Below, one piece after another: positions 22,201 through 34,400 of a stretch of 64,000 bases of DNA. The position numbers were made by a program, and so were the translations under genes. A model generated the notes under the pieces. It did not search any database and was not told where the DNA came from. It was given only the letters and a program-made list of their open reading frames with translations. The stretch covers positions 1,178,001 through 1,242,000 of the forward strand of contig JALUTQ010000028.1 in assembly GCA_032718865.1 (NCBI GenBank), read 5' to 3'. Within the stretch, counting starts at the first letter, position 1. The number at the start of each line of letters is the position of its first letter. This DNA is from Tilletia caries. Its lineage: Eukaryota > Basidiomycota > Exobasidiomycetes > Tilletiales > Tilletiaceae.

Positions 22201-25200
22201 CACCAACGCCTTGACGGTACGGTGTCTTCGGAGATGCGAAGGAAAGCGATTCAAAGCTACAACAAAGAAGGCTCACCAGACTTCGCATTCTTGCTGTCAA
22301 CACGGGCTGGCGGTCTCGGCATCAACCTCGCTTCCGCCGACACCGTCATCATTTTCGACAGCGACTGGAACCCGCAGAACGACCTGCAAGCCATGGCCCG
22401 AGCCCATCGCTTGAATTCCAAGTTCCACGTCAACGTCTTCCGGCTGCTGGTCAAGGACACTGTCGAGGAAGACGTTTTGGAGCGAGCAAAGCGAAAGATG
22501 GTCCTCGAATACGCTGTCATCCACCAAATGGACACTTCCGGCCAAATCAGCGGATCTTCCTCCAGGGACGTCAAGGATGTGGTCAAGGACGTGAAAGCTC
22601 AGGCAGGCAAGGACGGCAAGGAAAAGTTCAGCAAAGATGAGCTCTCCTCAATTCTCAAATTCGGTGCTCAAAATATGTTCAAAAGCGACGTCAACGAGGA
22701 CGGCCAGCAAAAGAAGCTGGATGAGATGGACCTGGATGACATCTTGGGCAAGGGAGAAGCCTTTGAGACCGAGGTCGACCCTACTACTGTCTCGGCCGGT
22801 GGCGATGCGTTCTTGCAGCAATTCGCGCAAGTTCAAGATTTCAAAGCCGACAGCGTGAGCTGGGACGACATTATTCCCATCGAGGATCGGAAGCGCTTGG
22901 AGGCCGAGGAGCGACAAAGGGCGGTCGAACTAGCAGCTGCTCAGAATGCCAGAAAGACTGCAAACGAGAAGGCCAAGGCCAAGGCGATCAAGGCGGCTGA
23001 AGCACAAGACGGCGACGACGAAGATGATGAGACCGATGAAGATGGAGACCAGTCCAAAAACGCGGATCAAAAGAAACGTCCTTCCAGGAAGACTGCTGCC
23101 GAGCGGTCCGTCGAGCTTTCCGAACGCGACCTTCGCATGTTTGTGCGGACCATCCAGAAATGGGGAGATGCTCATAACGCTCTGGACAAGATCGCTCGGG
23201 ACGCAAGATTGCAGGACAAGAATCGTGCTTTCCTGCTAGGGCACGCCGATGCTGTGATCAAGCTTTGCCAAGACGCACGGGATAAGAAGGCGGCCGAGCT
23301 CGCGGAAATGACAGAGCGTGGCGAGACGGCTCACTCTTACCGTCAGAAGGCCATCAGTGTGACCTACAACAACGTGGAGTTCCTCAATGCGGAAACGATC
23401 CTGACACGTCATCACGGTCTGCGCGTTTTGGACGAGACCGTCAGGGAGTACAAGAATCCCTACGCCTTCTCCCTGCACAAGTTCCGGCGCGGTACGACGG
23501 GACAGTGGGACGTCGAGTGGTCAGGTCACGAAGACTCCATGCTCTTGGTCGGCATTTGGAAATACGGCTTCAATGAATGGGGCAAGATGGAGCAAGACCC
23601 GAAGCTGGGGCTGGGGGGCAAGTTCTTTCTCCGCCCATCGAGACCGGCCAGCGGAAGCAAAGCTGAAGGCGCCGGCGCCGAAGGTGCCGAAGGTCAGGGT
23701 GCAAATGCTGATGGGAGCGGTGACGAGGACGAAGAGGATGCGAAGGCAGAAGGCGACTCCACAGTGAAAGGAGGCTGGAAAGGCAAGTCCAAAGACAAGC
23801 CGAAAGTACCAGCGTCGGTGCACTTGAGCAGGCGAGGGGACCAGTTGCTCAAGCAGCTTCTGGAAGAAAGTGAGCATTTTCCTATCTTTCCTTTCACCGA
23901 ATATTGGACTGATACATTCCTTTCACAGACGAAATAGCGAGGGCACGTGGTGACAACCACAGTGGTAAGAAGTCAAGCAAAGCGAAGGCTTTTGTCAAAA
24001 GCGAGGCATCAGGTTCACAATCCAAGGGCACCAAGACGGAAAATGGCGTGCCGAAGAAGAAAGCAGCCGCTCGATCCGATGCAGAAGGGTCTGCGTCCAA
24101 GCGGCGAAAGACGCCTGTGTTCACAGTGAGTTTGCTATTCAAGTTTTCCGATCGATTTTCGTTTCCATAGCACATCCCGACTGATCATTTCTTGCCCACA
24201 GGATTCTGAGTCAGGGTCTGGCTCGGATGGTGAGGTGTCAGAACTCAGCGACGAGGAAGGCAAGAACTATCTACGACCTGTCAAAAAGCAGCTCCAGACG
24301 CTCAAGCACAAGCTTAACGTTCTCGAGACGCACAACAAAGTCGTGGTGTTGAAGGACTGCGTCACCGCTGTGGGACAGCAAATCGATAACCTGCTTGCGA
24401 CGGAGTTCAGCGAAGAGAGTGCAAGGAGGAAACGTGTGTGGGAGCAGAAGCTGTGGACCTTTGCGACTCACTTCTGGCCGAATCGGGTAAGCTTAATGAT
24501 TCCGGTTCGCAGCTGGCCCGGAGCAAACTTAGCTCACATTTTTTCTTTACTTCCAGGTCGAATGGACAAAGTTGCGAGAGATCTGGAACAAAGTGCGGCA
24601 ACAAAGTCTGCCGGCTGGCGGAACAGAATCTGGCCAGGCCAGCACTTCTGGTGCAAGCAAGGCGAGCGCAAGCGGTACAAAACGGAAAAAGCCTGAGGGC
24701 AGCACCCCAGCTTCCGCGGCCAAGAAACCCAAGACGTCCGGCAGTGACGCATCGTCCACGAAGCGCAAAGCTGGAGACCATGGCGAGAACGGCGACGCTC
24801 CCGCCAAGAAAGTGAAGAGGGAGCCCTCTAGCAACACCCTGAAGAAGAAGTCGAGCACAATCAAGTTGGGCGGAGACGGTCATGATGCGAACAACGGAGA
24901 TCGACGATCTACGTCACCGGTCACCGCCAAGGCTGCAGGCCGGAGCACTGAGTCCCCAGTCCGCAGGACGAAGCCCAGCGGTTCACCCACCCCATCGATT
25001 GGAGGTGCACCCAGAGGCTCAAACGGACTGCCACCTTCGCACAACTCTGTGAAGAGGGAAATCGGCGAGTCTGCTGTGATGTCTGCATCAGGCTCGACTT
25101 CCGGCAAGCACCATGCCACTGGTGGGAGTGCGTCCATTGGCACTCCGTCCGGCAGTCATCCGAGCTATCCATCGCCTTCCGGCTACTTGGGAGGGAATTC

Positions 25201-25381
25201 GACCGCGTCTCCCGCGTTGGCATCGGCCCCGCTTCCAAACATCCCACGCGTCAGTATGAATGGCTCTCCGATGAACGGGGTCGGATCGGGACTTGCGGGC
25301 GCTCATTCTCCTGCAACGTATGCCGCCCACGGAGGTCTTCCCACGATTCCTCGCCGCAGCGACAGTCACGATGACGCTTGA
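19240..25381 (+). CDS. CHD1: Chromatin remodeller Chd1
   Basis: ATP-dependent nucleosome-spacing remodeller acting on transcribed chromatin. Domain order: acidic Ser-rich N-terminus; double chromodomain ([20 protein letters not shown] about 20440-20520; [18 protein letters not shown] about 20740-20800); Snf2 ATPase with [12 protein letters not shown] (motif I, 21183), DEAHRLKN (motif II, about 21496), ITGTPLQNN (motif III, about 21575), RLDGTV (about 22210) and [18 protein letters not shown] (about 22360); SANT-SLIDE-like DNA-binding region (about 23100-23650); C-terminal CHCT domain ([15 protein letters not shown]...FATHFWP, about 24260-24480) and a long Ser/Lys-rich tail. Roughly ten introns, most in the 5' third. 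Motif VI reads [13 protein letters not shown] in place of the usual HRIGQ; the two arginines are kept. Convergent with WDR83. Confidence 0.95.
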
Positions 25382-25791
25382 TCCGAGGGCTCTGGGATCA
25401 TCCTGTCCAACTTGACTTTGGCACAGACTGGGTCTGATCAACTTTATCATACGAGCAGCCAGTAGTATGCTAGTCGAATTTCCTCTCCAACCGTCCGCTT
25501 TTCCACTCGCTTCATTGCATGCTTCTGGCCTGTCACCTTGGGGTGCTGGTCCTTCCGGATCCTCGAACTCTCAAGACTTCAAAGTTGTCTGTTTGCGTCT
25601 TTTCCATATCCTGGCCAATGTCAAATCTCAATTCTTGTGGCCGTGACTCTATGGCTCTACGATGTACAAATCTGCTTCGTTTGCGTGTTTGCGTCTCTGC
25701 CCGTTACAGCAGTCAGGGCGCTCCCTCTGATTGTTGCGGGTGATGGACCTCGGCAGTGTTCCGTGGCTTGGAGTGCTAGGAAGCAGGGACA
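25382..25791. other. Intergenic between convergent CHD1 and WDR83
   Basis: 3' flanks of two genes meeting tail to tail. Nothing else seen. Confidence 0.4.
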
Positions 25792-27003
25792 TCACAGTTC
25801 CCAGATCTTCAAGACTGCGTCCGCTCCGGCCGTGAGGCATAACGTGCTGTTCTGGGCCGGACTGACCTCTGTCCAAAGAACGGAGCGAGCGTGGGCGACG
25901 TCGCTGGCGATCTGGATTGCGCGCTGGTCCTTGTCAGCACCCGTTGCCTTGCGGTCTCCGTAGGCAGTCTTGGTGCTAAGGACCTGGTCAGGCTTGATCG
26001 GTTCGCCATCACCTGTGAGTATGTCCCATTTCCACAGTATACCCGTCTCGTCGCCGGCCAGGACGCTGGCTTCGTCCGAGCTGAAGACGGAGTGGCAGCG
26101 GTAGGAGGAGTTTCTGTGGCCTTTCAAGGTCTGGAGCACGGTACCGTCTGAGAGGTCGAGAATACGGTGGGTGTGATCGAGGGTGCTGACGAGCAAGAGG
26201 GAGCGGTTGCGATTGGGCGAGAGTGAGACGATTGGGGCTGAGGAAAGGAAAGATTCCATCAGAATGTTCAAGACCGTATTTGCCCGCTTCACGAGTGCTC
26301 AGTCAGTCTGGGGACACTCACTAGCAAACACATCCTCTCGCAGCTCGCCCTTGCGCAAATCGTAGGAGCGAACGATCCCATCTGCAGAGCCGGTAAATAT
26401 GGCACTCTTGCTGATAGAAAGAGTCGTGATGGAGTCCGTCGCATCCTTCATTTCCATGATGGGCTTGTAGTTTTTGGCCCGGAGGTCATAGGCACGAGTG
26501 ACGGTATCGAAGCCTGCGGTGAAGAGCACGCTATGGCCAAGTCCTGTCCCAGCCGCGTGACCTAGTTCACCACCCGCTGCCCCTGCAAAGCGGACATCGT
26601 TGATACGTCCCTGATGTTGATTGAAGCGGTGAAGGATGTTGGCGCTGGCAACATCCCAAACCAGAACGTTTTTGTCCTCGCCACCGCTCGCAAAAGACGC
26701 GTTGTCCGGGGCGATTTCGAGCGCATGAACGTCGTGGGAATGGCCCGAATACGACCTGATGCAAGGCGGGCCCGAGGCCGCGTTCCAGAGGTTGACGGAC
26801 CGGTCGGACGATGCGGTGAGGATGTACTTCCCGAGTGAATTCCATCTTGCGACGTTTATGGCTGCCTTGTGGGCCGCAAAGGAGTGCAGAAACTTGACCG
26901 CGTTCGCTCCGTGGCCTTCGTCGTCGTCCTGAGCTTCGCCAGTCGATGCAGAGACCTTACGCCGCTCTGGTCTTCGCCATTCCGCTCCTGGCAGCGGCGG
27001 CAT
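25792..27003 (-). CDS. WD40 protein, WDR83/MORG1 type
   Basis: Seven-bladed propeller scaffold; the human homologue organises MAP kinase modules and associates with the spliceosome. From ATG 27003: a variable N-terminus, then repeats beginning FAAHKAAINVARW, YSGHSHDVHALEIAPD, FNQHQGRINDVRF, then FTAGFDTVTRAYDLR, FTGSADGIVRSYDLRKGEL, and in exon 2 LVSTLDHTHRILDLS, LKGHRNSSYRCHSVF and a closing LTAGADAVLKIWEL with the stop at 25792-25794. One intron near 26240-26325 (GTGAGTGTCC donor). WD dipeptides are degenerate (YD, LD) as in WDR83. An alternative is another single-propeller WD protein; the GxRNxxYR-type blade supports WDR83. Confidence 0.82.
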
Positions 27004-27666
27004 GACTGGATCCCCGTCGTGACCGACAGCTCTCCCTCTGCTCTCTGTTTCTTGCCTTCGTAATAACCGGGTCCCTCAAAATCGAGTTCGGGCCCGTATC
27101 TTCACCTCCAGCGAACCTGGCCAGAAACGGTGAACCACGGAATATTGAATGCTGCGGGCCTCCCCCTTTGCCCGGCCCGAACGCGATGTCCAGATGACCT
27201 TCGCCGGCAGGAAGGACGTGTGTGAGGACGTTCTGCGTATGCAGACTGCCAGTGCAAGGTGGCTCGTGCCTTGTGCGCTGTCTTGCAAGACCCGATTGTG
27301 TGTGGAGAAGCCAAGGGGAGGCGTGGAAGCGGACAAGGAATGACACCGAGGAGCTTCCCACCAGACCAAGGCCCACCTCGACAACAACCACAGCGAAGAC
27401 GACGTTCCTGCACGCAAAGCGGTCGATCAGGCGCGCAGTCCTGCATTCCAGCTGCCCGAATTCGAGCGGAGGTCAACGACGGCGCACCGCATCTCCTATC
27501 CAACTCACAGCGCGCTCGCCCGAGGGAACCCTGCACGCAACGTCGTACACATACCCCTCCTTCCTCATCCTTGGAAGCTGTAGCGCTGGGAACGAGGCTC
27601 AGACATACATAGCCCAACGACGGACCCAGGAGCTGCTCAGCGCAGCCGCACCAATTAGGCATAGCC
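27004..27666. promoter_or_regulatory. Divergent promoter region, WDR83 / LysM gene
   Basis: 660 bp between divergently oriented ATGs. Long open frames on both strands have no domain content and probably reflect GC-rich composition. Confidence 0.4.
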
Positions 27667-29529
27667 ATGGATAGCTCGGACGGCAGCAGCCCGAATCCCT
27701 GGGGGATCTCCTTTGGCCCCCGCATGGGTTCTGGTAGCAGCGCTCGCAAAGGTGATGCCACTTCGAACGGGAATCATCTCCCACCCGGGACGGTAGGCTC
27801 GATTTCACGAGCAACAGCCAAAAAGCACCCGTTGGCGACCTCGCCATCACCGCGCTTCTCCGATGCGCCCGCGTCACCCCCGCTCAGCGAGGGCGCGAAA
27901 TCCAAGGAACAGCACGAGCTCACTCCAGAGAATTCAGTGGTCGTACACCCGACCAGTCCGACTGATACCTTCTCATCGATTGCGCTCAGGTACGGGACCG
28001 ACGTCAACACCATCTTGCGCGCAAATCGATTATGGCCGGGCGATGCTCCACAAATGCGAGCGGAGATATTCATTCCCCTCGTCAATTGCAAGCGGACTCC
28101 GCCTGATACCATTGTCTGCGCAAAGGCGGCAATCGCGTCCTCGGCAACTACAAACGGAGCTCGGTCTCCATCGGGTTCGGGCGCAAGTACTAGTGTGCTC
28201 AGTTCCAGGGAAGGGCCGGGCGCAGAAAATCTGCCGAGTGCGTCGGATAGCACCGCTACTTCCGGAGGCATGATCGTACCCCTTGCACCTGGCTTCAACA
28301 AACCCACGGCGCATTCTCATCGAGCGGCAAGCTCCACTGGCGGGAGTGGCTCTGCAGGACACGCAGAGCGAACGAGCAGGGAGGTGGAACGGGACTGGAA
28401 GCCGAACAAGTACACCTTCGGATCTGGGCCAAATTCATCTGCAACGAGGCCCAAGTCCTCCATGTCCGGCAACGGCTCGGCGTCAGAGACCGCGTCAAAT
28501 TCAGCGAGTAGCTCTGGGCATGCAGACAATCGTCGGGAGCCCTCTGGCTCTGCCGCCGCGGGCAAGACGAACGGCGAAGTAGATCGCGCCTCCACCGGCT
28601 GGAACGACGCGCCAGCAGCTAATGCCAGGATAGCACGAGCGTATCAAGGCGGGACTCGAAAGATCGCTCATCATCGATTAATACAGGACTTGGCGGCAGG
28701 TCTTCCTCCAAATTCAGGCGCGGCGGCCAATTGGCAACGACCGATTAATGACAGCTTACCTATTCCTCCAACATCGTCACCGGGCGTGGCAAGACGAGCA
28801 AGCAGCAACCTTTTACGATCTGACGGCACTGGGCCGCGGAACCAGGGTGCATACGGTGCATACGGGCATGCAGGAACATCATCACGAGCAACTCAACCTG
28901 GACTAGGGAAGATCTTGAGCGACGCATTTCGAGGGAGAATGAGCGTTGAGGACGCATTTGAGGCGGCCGTCCAGTCAGTGTCCTCCAGCGTCACCACTCC
29001 ACCCACGGATTCGATATCGTCTTGGGCCACAGTTCGCGCCTCAGAAAGTCGGACGATAGGAGCCAGTGCACGGGCTCTCAGTCCTCAGCCAGGACTTGGC
29101 CCGACGGAAGGGCTGCGACGTCCGCGTTTGAGTGGCCGAGCAGCAAGTGGGAGCGAATATGACACAGGCTCGCCCTTTGGCAGTATGCGAGGGGCAAGCG
29201 GACCGGACTTCGACGCGGAACAACTGTCTCCACCGGCACACGAGCTCGAGCACTTGAGCTTCGAAGAGTCATCTGCGCGGGCGGAGAAGTGGAAGATTGA
29301 GCAGGGGCGGCTCAACGGCGAGCAGGCCAAGAACGGCGGCGGAGCGGGTTCAAGGACTTTAGGGAGTCGACTACATCCCTCGGCCGAGGGAGCGTCCAGC
29401 AGGATGGGAAGGAGCTCAAGTGGCACGCAGCCGGCAGGTGCATCGGGAGGGTCTGGATTGCGCGCTCGGGGTTCCATCCGCAACCTTGACTGGTCAGGAT
29501 CTGGGGGCGTCCCAGGGCAAGAGTCATGA
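27667..29529 (+). CDS. Intracellular LysM-domain protein
   Basis: Single-exon frame of 620 residues. One LysM motif sits near residues 92-142: VHPTSPTDTFSSIALRYGTD, then VNTILRANRLWPGD and EIFIPL. No signal peptide or membrane segment is visible, so this is not a secreted chitin-binding effector; it resembles fungal and animal LysM proteins of the LYSMD class that stay inside the cell and whose role is poorly defined. The rest is Ser/Gly/Ala-rich and likely disordered. The start follows ATTAGGCATAGCC in a reasonable context. Confidence 0.8.
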   Translation: MDSSDGSSPNPWGISFGPRMGSGSSARKGDATSNGNHLPPGTVGSISRATAKKHPLATSPSPRFSDAPASPPLSEGAKSKEQHELTPENSVVVHPTSPTDTFSSIALRYGTDVNTILRANRLWPGDAPQMRAEIFIPLVNCKRTPPDTIVCAKAAIASSATTNGARSPSGSGASTSVLSSREGPGAENLPSASDSTATSGGMIVPLAPGFNKPTAHSHRAASSTGGSGSAGHAERTSREVERDWKPNKYTFGSGPNSSATRPKSSMSGNGSASETASNSASSSGHADNRREPSGSAAAGKTNGEVDRASTGWNDAPAANARIARAYQGGTRKIAHHRLIQDLAAGLPPNSGAAANWQRPINDSLPIPPTSSPGVARRASSNLLRSDGTGPRNQGAYGAYGHAGTSSRATQPGLGKILSDAFRGRMSVEDAFEAAVQSVSSSVTTPPTDSISSWATVRASESRTIGASARALSPQPGLGPTEGLRRPRLSGRAASGSEYDTGSPFGSMRGASGPDFDAEQLSPPAHELEHLSFEESSARAEKWKIEQGRLNGEQAKNGGGAGSRTLGSRLHPSAEGASSRMGRSSSGTQPAGASGGSGLRARGSIRNLDWSGSGGVPGQES

Positions 29530-30079
29530 ACGGGATTAGGACCACAACGCACATCATTGCTCTACGCTTCATGTCTTTGGCGCCACGAATCATTTGTTAC
29601 CTCTCTTCAATCATCATCACCATCATCATACTTGTACTACGCTCCCTCGCTCCGTCCCCTGTATCCTCTCTATGGCATGCAAAGTCCTGTGATCACGTTT
29701 GCATGCAGTCCCTTGTCTTCGGCTGTCAAAAATTGCCGGACTGCCAGCCACGATGTTGGCCTCATCGCCGCGTCCACCACTCACTCACTGCTCCCACCCC
29801 AACCTGCAAGAAACCACCACCGTGACGAACACGACTACCGGCGCGTTGCGACAGCAGGACTTGTACCGCCTCTCTCTTGCGCATCCACTTGCTGCGGACA
29901 ATCAATCAGTCGTCAGCCTGCAAAGCTCCACAGACTTCGCTCTGCCCTTGAACGACTTGACGGTACCTCAATTGTTCGATTCTCTCCCTCGGTTCATCTC
30001 CGCTCCAACTGTTTCAGCGCGAGGACCAGAACAGCAGCGCTTCACTTCTTTCTGACAGAGCTGCGCGCAAGGCATAGTC
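29530..30079. promoter_or_regulatory. Upstream region of ERT1
   Basis: 550 bp between LysM stop and ERT1 ATG, with pyrimidine-rich and CACCACCAC segments. No gene recognised. Confidence 0.4.
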
Positions 30080-32327
30080 ATGGACGTGGACCCACCGTGG
30101 TTTAGGGCTGATTACTCGACATCCAGGCTCCCGCTCAGCATGGACCCCAACCTCAGCACGGTAGATCCACAAGGGTCAGCTGCGGCAAAACCGAAGCGGA
30201 AAAAGGCCAGTCGCGCGTGTTCCCACTGCCAGAAGGCGCACTTGACCTGCGACGATGGTGAGTAACATGGGAGCGCCTCCGGCACGCGTGCTTGCCTCGC
30301 CAGACGCGTCTCATGTCCGTTCTTCCCTCGTTCAGCCCGACCATGCACTCGCTGCACAAAGAAGGGGTTAGCCGCTACTTGTACGGATGGTCAGCGCAAG
30401 AAGGCCAAGTACTTGCTGGAAGAAGGCGAGCTCCAGGAACGAAGCGCGTCAGTAGACCGCACACAGGGAGCCGCTGGTTCTCGGTCACAAGAAACACTTC
30501 CTGCAGATCTCTCCGTAATGCACCACACGGAGGACGCGAGCATGGATGAGAGTACAAGCATACTGCTGGCCAGTTCCGCTGCGCTCCCATCCTACACGGC
30601 GGCGGCCTCCTTTGACAGTCCAGCATCAGCAGCCACTGGTCCGAGTGGAGCAGGAGACGGAACGTATACGTCTATGCTCGATTCCGATTCAGCCTTCAAC
30701 ACTTCTTTTCATCCGTTCGGGACGGAAAACGCGTCTTTAGAGTACAGCATGCTGAGCTCCATGATCTACGGGTCTGGCATCGATCCGACATTATTAGGGA
30801 CAGGACTTGACGACTTGGGTCTGTCTCAGACCTCGTTCTACGGCGATGCGGCAGGACCTTCGTCTGGTGCGGGTCTTCAGCTCAACCCGTCAACTGGCAT
30901 GTACGATGGAACTTCAGGCGGCGCCGGTGTCGGAGGTGTGATGTACGACGGCACGTCTGGAGGAGCTGGCGTGGGGGCGTCAGGTTCACCGTGGGCTACC
31001 ACTCATCAGGTCCCGGATACCACCGCCTCGCTGGGTCCAATCCAGCAGGGTACGGGCCTCTTCGACCCCGTGCTCGCCCCACCTATGGCGACCATTTCTT
31101 CCCCTGCCTTAGCCGTCAATAGCCTTTCTTCGCTCATTTCCGACCCAGCCTTAGGTCCCATGTCCGCTCCGAATCCGATGTCGGCATCAGTTCTACCTCC
31201 TCTGAATCTGAGTTCACCCTCCAATCTTCCAACACCCCCTCAGCCGCTCGCGCTGCAAAGGTTCGCGAGAACAAATACACACTCAAGTCCGGATCCGAAC
31301 GCGACGCTTAATCAGTTACTTCGACTGCGGCCGGAAGAGGAGGACTGGGACACGAGGATACGGCGCGTACATACAGATCGCATCGAGCCTTTCCATTATA
31401 CGGACAGCTACCATTTCTTGATCACCTACGTAACCGCAAAGTACGTATCGCGCTCGCACCATCATTCAGAGTGTTCTTCAAAGGCATGTTGTTGACATTT
31501 CTGTTACTTTTACACCCGCAGTTACGAGAGAGAGGAAGCTCTTCGTGTTGTGCGAGCGCTGGCGATCATTCGACCGTCTCTAATCGCCTTGCAAATGCCT
31601 TTAAGCGAGGAGGATGAGATCTTCGTCGAGAGGAGTATACAGCGGATGGCACTGGTGAGTGACCGGCTTTGTAACATCATTGCTTTCCTAACAAGGCAGC
31701 AAGGGACTGAACTTTCGCTCACCATGTTCACACAGGAATTCGAGAAGTTGATTGCTTTCTCAGGGACACCCACAGTGGTGTGGCGCAGAACGTGCGAAAT
31801 CTGCGTAGTTGGGTCAGAATTCAGCATGCTCACCCATTGGCCGCGGGAGGAGCTGATCGGCAAACACATCTACCAGGTAAGTCTGAGAACCAATGTGGTC
31901 CGTTTCATGTTCTGGCAAGGAGTGTGGCATTGATTTGTCGTTTTCCGTGCACTACAGTTCCTGGACAAGAAGTCGACCATCGAGTACTGGGAGAAGTTTG
32001 CGATGCATGCCTTCGAGAACACGTCCCAATCAGTCGGTAAGTAGCCATCCCGCCATACATGCACCAGCTCAAGGAGGAAATTAGAGGGCTTACACTGGTA
32101 TCCTGGAGATGCAGTTGCACGATGCACGCTGTTAACGCCCCAAGGCAAGCCAGTTCCCTGTAGCGCATGCTTCTCGATCAAGCGCGACATGTTCGACCTG
32201 CCGATTTTGATCGTAGGCAATGTGAGTGTCTCAAAGGGCTGCGGCCGTTATGGTTTACCTGACTCTGCTCATTGAACCTGACGAAAACCTCATATGATGC
32301 CTCATTTAGTTCCTACCCATCCTATAG
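30080..32327 (+). CDS. ERT1: Zn2Cys6-PAS regulator of gluconeogenesis, ERT1/AcuK family
   Basis: Nuclear transcription factor of the family that activates gluconeogenic and non-fermentable-carbon genes. Exons: 30080-30257, 30336-31440, 31522-31654, 31736-31876, 31958-32036, 32115-32221, 32310-32327, all GT-AG and in phase. The zinc cluster spans the first intron: KKASRACSHCQKAHLTCDD then ARPCTRCTKKGLAATCTDG, followed by the family linker QRKKAKYLLEEGE. After a 300-residue Ser/Gly/Pro-rich region (with a short internal repeat MYDGTSGGAGVG) comes the C-terminal PAS-like domain (VVWRRTCEICVVGSEFSMLT, STIEYWEKFAMHAFENTSQS, FSIKRDMFDLPILIVG) ending NFLPIL. Full length for the family. Its 3' end lies 0.4 kb from Fanzor copy 2. 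Confidence 0.93.
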
Positions 32328-32741
32328 CACCAGCGACCGACCTACACGACGGCGATCCCCCTATACGTTCAAATCTCTTTCATCACCTTGCTTTGGGATT
32401 CAATGCTCCGGCTCTGCCGCCTGCCGCCGCGGGGAAGAAACTTCTCAACGACGGCCGGCTGGCGAGAAACGGCGATTTCTTGTACTTACCGCAGCGTCAT
32501 CAAGTGCATTTTTCTTTCTTTCTATTTCTCTGTCACACGAGCTTCTCAGTGTCAGGGCTGCGATCGCTTCTGGGTCATCTGTTCGCGAAGGGTTGCAGCA
32601 TGAGGTACTCCTTAACGCTCTCGTCTTGAATTCACAGGTGGCTTCGGCACTCAGGCACTCAGGTCTGTATAGCACGGTGGGCGTCCGCAGAGAACTCCGG
32701 TGGCCAACTAATCCTAACCATCCCCCCCAAGGTGACTCATC
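32328..32741. other. Intergenic, ERT1 to Fanzor copy 2
   Basis: 3' flank of ERT1 up to the first base shared with Fanzor copy 1. No gene or repeat recognised; contains CCCCCCCAAGGTGACTCATC at the element border. Confidence 0.4.
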
Positions 32742-32970
32742 CGCTGCATTTCAAGCCTGTACTACTATATACAGACTAGTGCAATGGCCGAAGCCAAAGG
32801 GGTGCAGCTCCCAAACGCCGATCACGTGTGATCGGCGGCATTTTTCCGGAAAGAAAAGGCAAAAAGGGAAAAAGAAAGCGAGAAGTGCGCAAGGCAAAGA
32901 GCGCAAGAAAAAGAAAGTGAAAAGAAAATGTAGAGGAAAAGGAAAAAGAAAAAGAGAATATGTCGCTGTC
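32742..32970 (-). ncRNA. Candidate Fanzor guide RNA region, copy 2
   Basis: Counterpart of 12765-13012. The hairpin at 32816-32837 keeps the same 9-10-bp stem with loop GT in place of AC. The terminal 70 bp match copy 1 except for a 3-bp difference in TATATAGTA(GTA)CAGG. Confidence 0.5.
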
Positions 32971-32971
32971 A

Positions 32972-34394
32972 CTAGTTGAGAAAATCATATTTCCAGTGGA
33001 GGAAAATGTTTTTCGCGCCATTGACGTCTCGATCCGAGACTGTGAGACATCCGGGGCAGCGGTGGATTTCGCTGCCTCCAAGTCTGTAATTGACCGTGCC
33101 GCACGTTGAGCAGACCTTGGATGTCCAGTCCTCCACCACCTCGACGACCTCCATAGCTTCATTTAATCGGCTTCGGAAGCGACCGTGCGCCCACGTCATC
33201 ATGGCTCTGACTGTCTTTGACCCGATCCGCCTTTAACCTCGCCGAGACATTTGGTGCGCGTTGAATGTTGGCAGCAGCACAGTGTCGAAATTTTGCTTGA
33301 GGTAGCCACGCAGCTTCCAATGAAGCTCGTCGACCAGATGCCGGATTCTTGCACGCAGTCGATTTGCGGCGCGGCGCATACGGTAACGCTTTTTTGCTGA
33401 AGCTTGGGTTGATCGCGAGATCAACTGATCCAAGTGCGTACCCAGGCGGAAAAGACGCTTGTGGTCTCCATCGCCAAATTTTGCCGCCATTCCCCGCAAA
33501 GGGTCGTAAAGCGTGGCAAATGTCCGAACGCCGGGGTCAATGGCGCACATTTCTGGGCCACGTGCTGCAGGAACCCGCATCTTCTCTTCCCCCATGTCCT
33601 TCTGCCAAAGCAGGAACCATGACCCGTTCTCCTGCTTGATGCATGCCCCGTCATGCTCCAGCGATGGAACGTCGATCCCCGTCTGAATCTTGGTCTGGTG
33701 CTGACCTGGACCCAGACCAAAATTTGAGATCTTGAGGCATCCTCCAACCCAGTCACGGGTCCGAATTCGGAAGGAGGAGAAGAGCGCCCGCTTTTTCCGG
33801 AACTTCAGCTCGAAGTGCGGAATTTTGCCGTCCCGAACGTCCGCCAAGCCATTCTGAAGCGCTGTATAGGCCTCAAGGCACGCCTGCTCCCTGATGCTGT
33901 ATGGCACCGGATTCACCCAAGACAGGTTCATGAGGGGAAGGCCATCCTCTGTAACCGAATGTTCCCGGACGTCGGTTAAAGAGGCGTTTGGGTGAGCCTT
34001 GAGGTACGCCACCGCCCGGTTGTATGTCCACCTGAATATTCCAGCCGTTTTTCGAAGTGCCTCCTTTTGCTGTGTATTCGGCCGAAGCCGGGTGCGATAG
34101 GTCTTCAATCGCGAATTGTTTTGGCGCTCTCCAGGCCTGGTCCGACGAGGCGGCGGTGGTGGAGGCACAGCGTCGAGGCGCTGCCGGAGTGTAGCGCTCA
34201 GCTCCGTGAGCATTCCACCGATATCTTCATCCGGCACGACTGGATGCGGCAGGAAGGCGTATTTTTGGTAGAAACCAAGTATTGATGGGCGCATTATGCC
34301 ACTCCGCCGCCTGTTGTTGACCTTCTACGCCAGGCCACAGCACCGATTCTGGTGCTACTGACCCAATCCAGGGCGCTGGCGGAGGGTCGGCCAT
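32972..34394 (-). CDS. Fanzor, copy 2, with one frameshift and one stop
   Basis: Begins ATCACCATGG (ATG at 34392-34394) like copy 1. Two lesions differ from copy 1: an A5 run (T5 at 34262-34266) where copy 1 has A4, shifting frame at about residue 44; and TAA at 33233-33235 where copy 1 has CAA, a Gln-to-stop change after NAHQMSRRG. The frame is intact at the site where copy 1 is shifted (33448-33449). RuvC-I (CAIDPGVRTFATLYDP), alternative Glu (VVEDWTSKVC), zinc ribbon and RuvC-III (SDRDVNGAKNIF) are all present. Protein differences from copy 1 are few (for example T/N, H/Y, P/S, V/M), so the duplication is recent. Several of the changes are C-to-T or G-to-A transitions. Confidence 0.88.
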
Positions 34395-34400
34395 GGTGAT

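Noticed and set aside
27102..27761. 219-residue minus-strand frame between WDR83 and the LysM gene
   Set aside because: Overlaps the LysM start in antisense, no family match, GC-driven openness.
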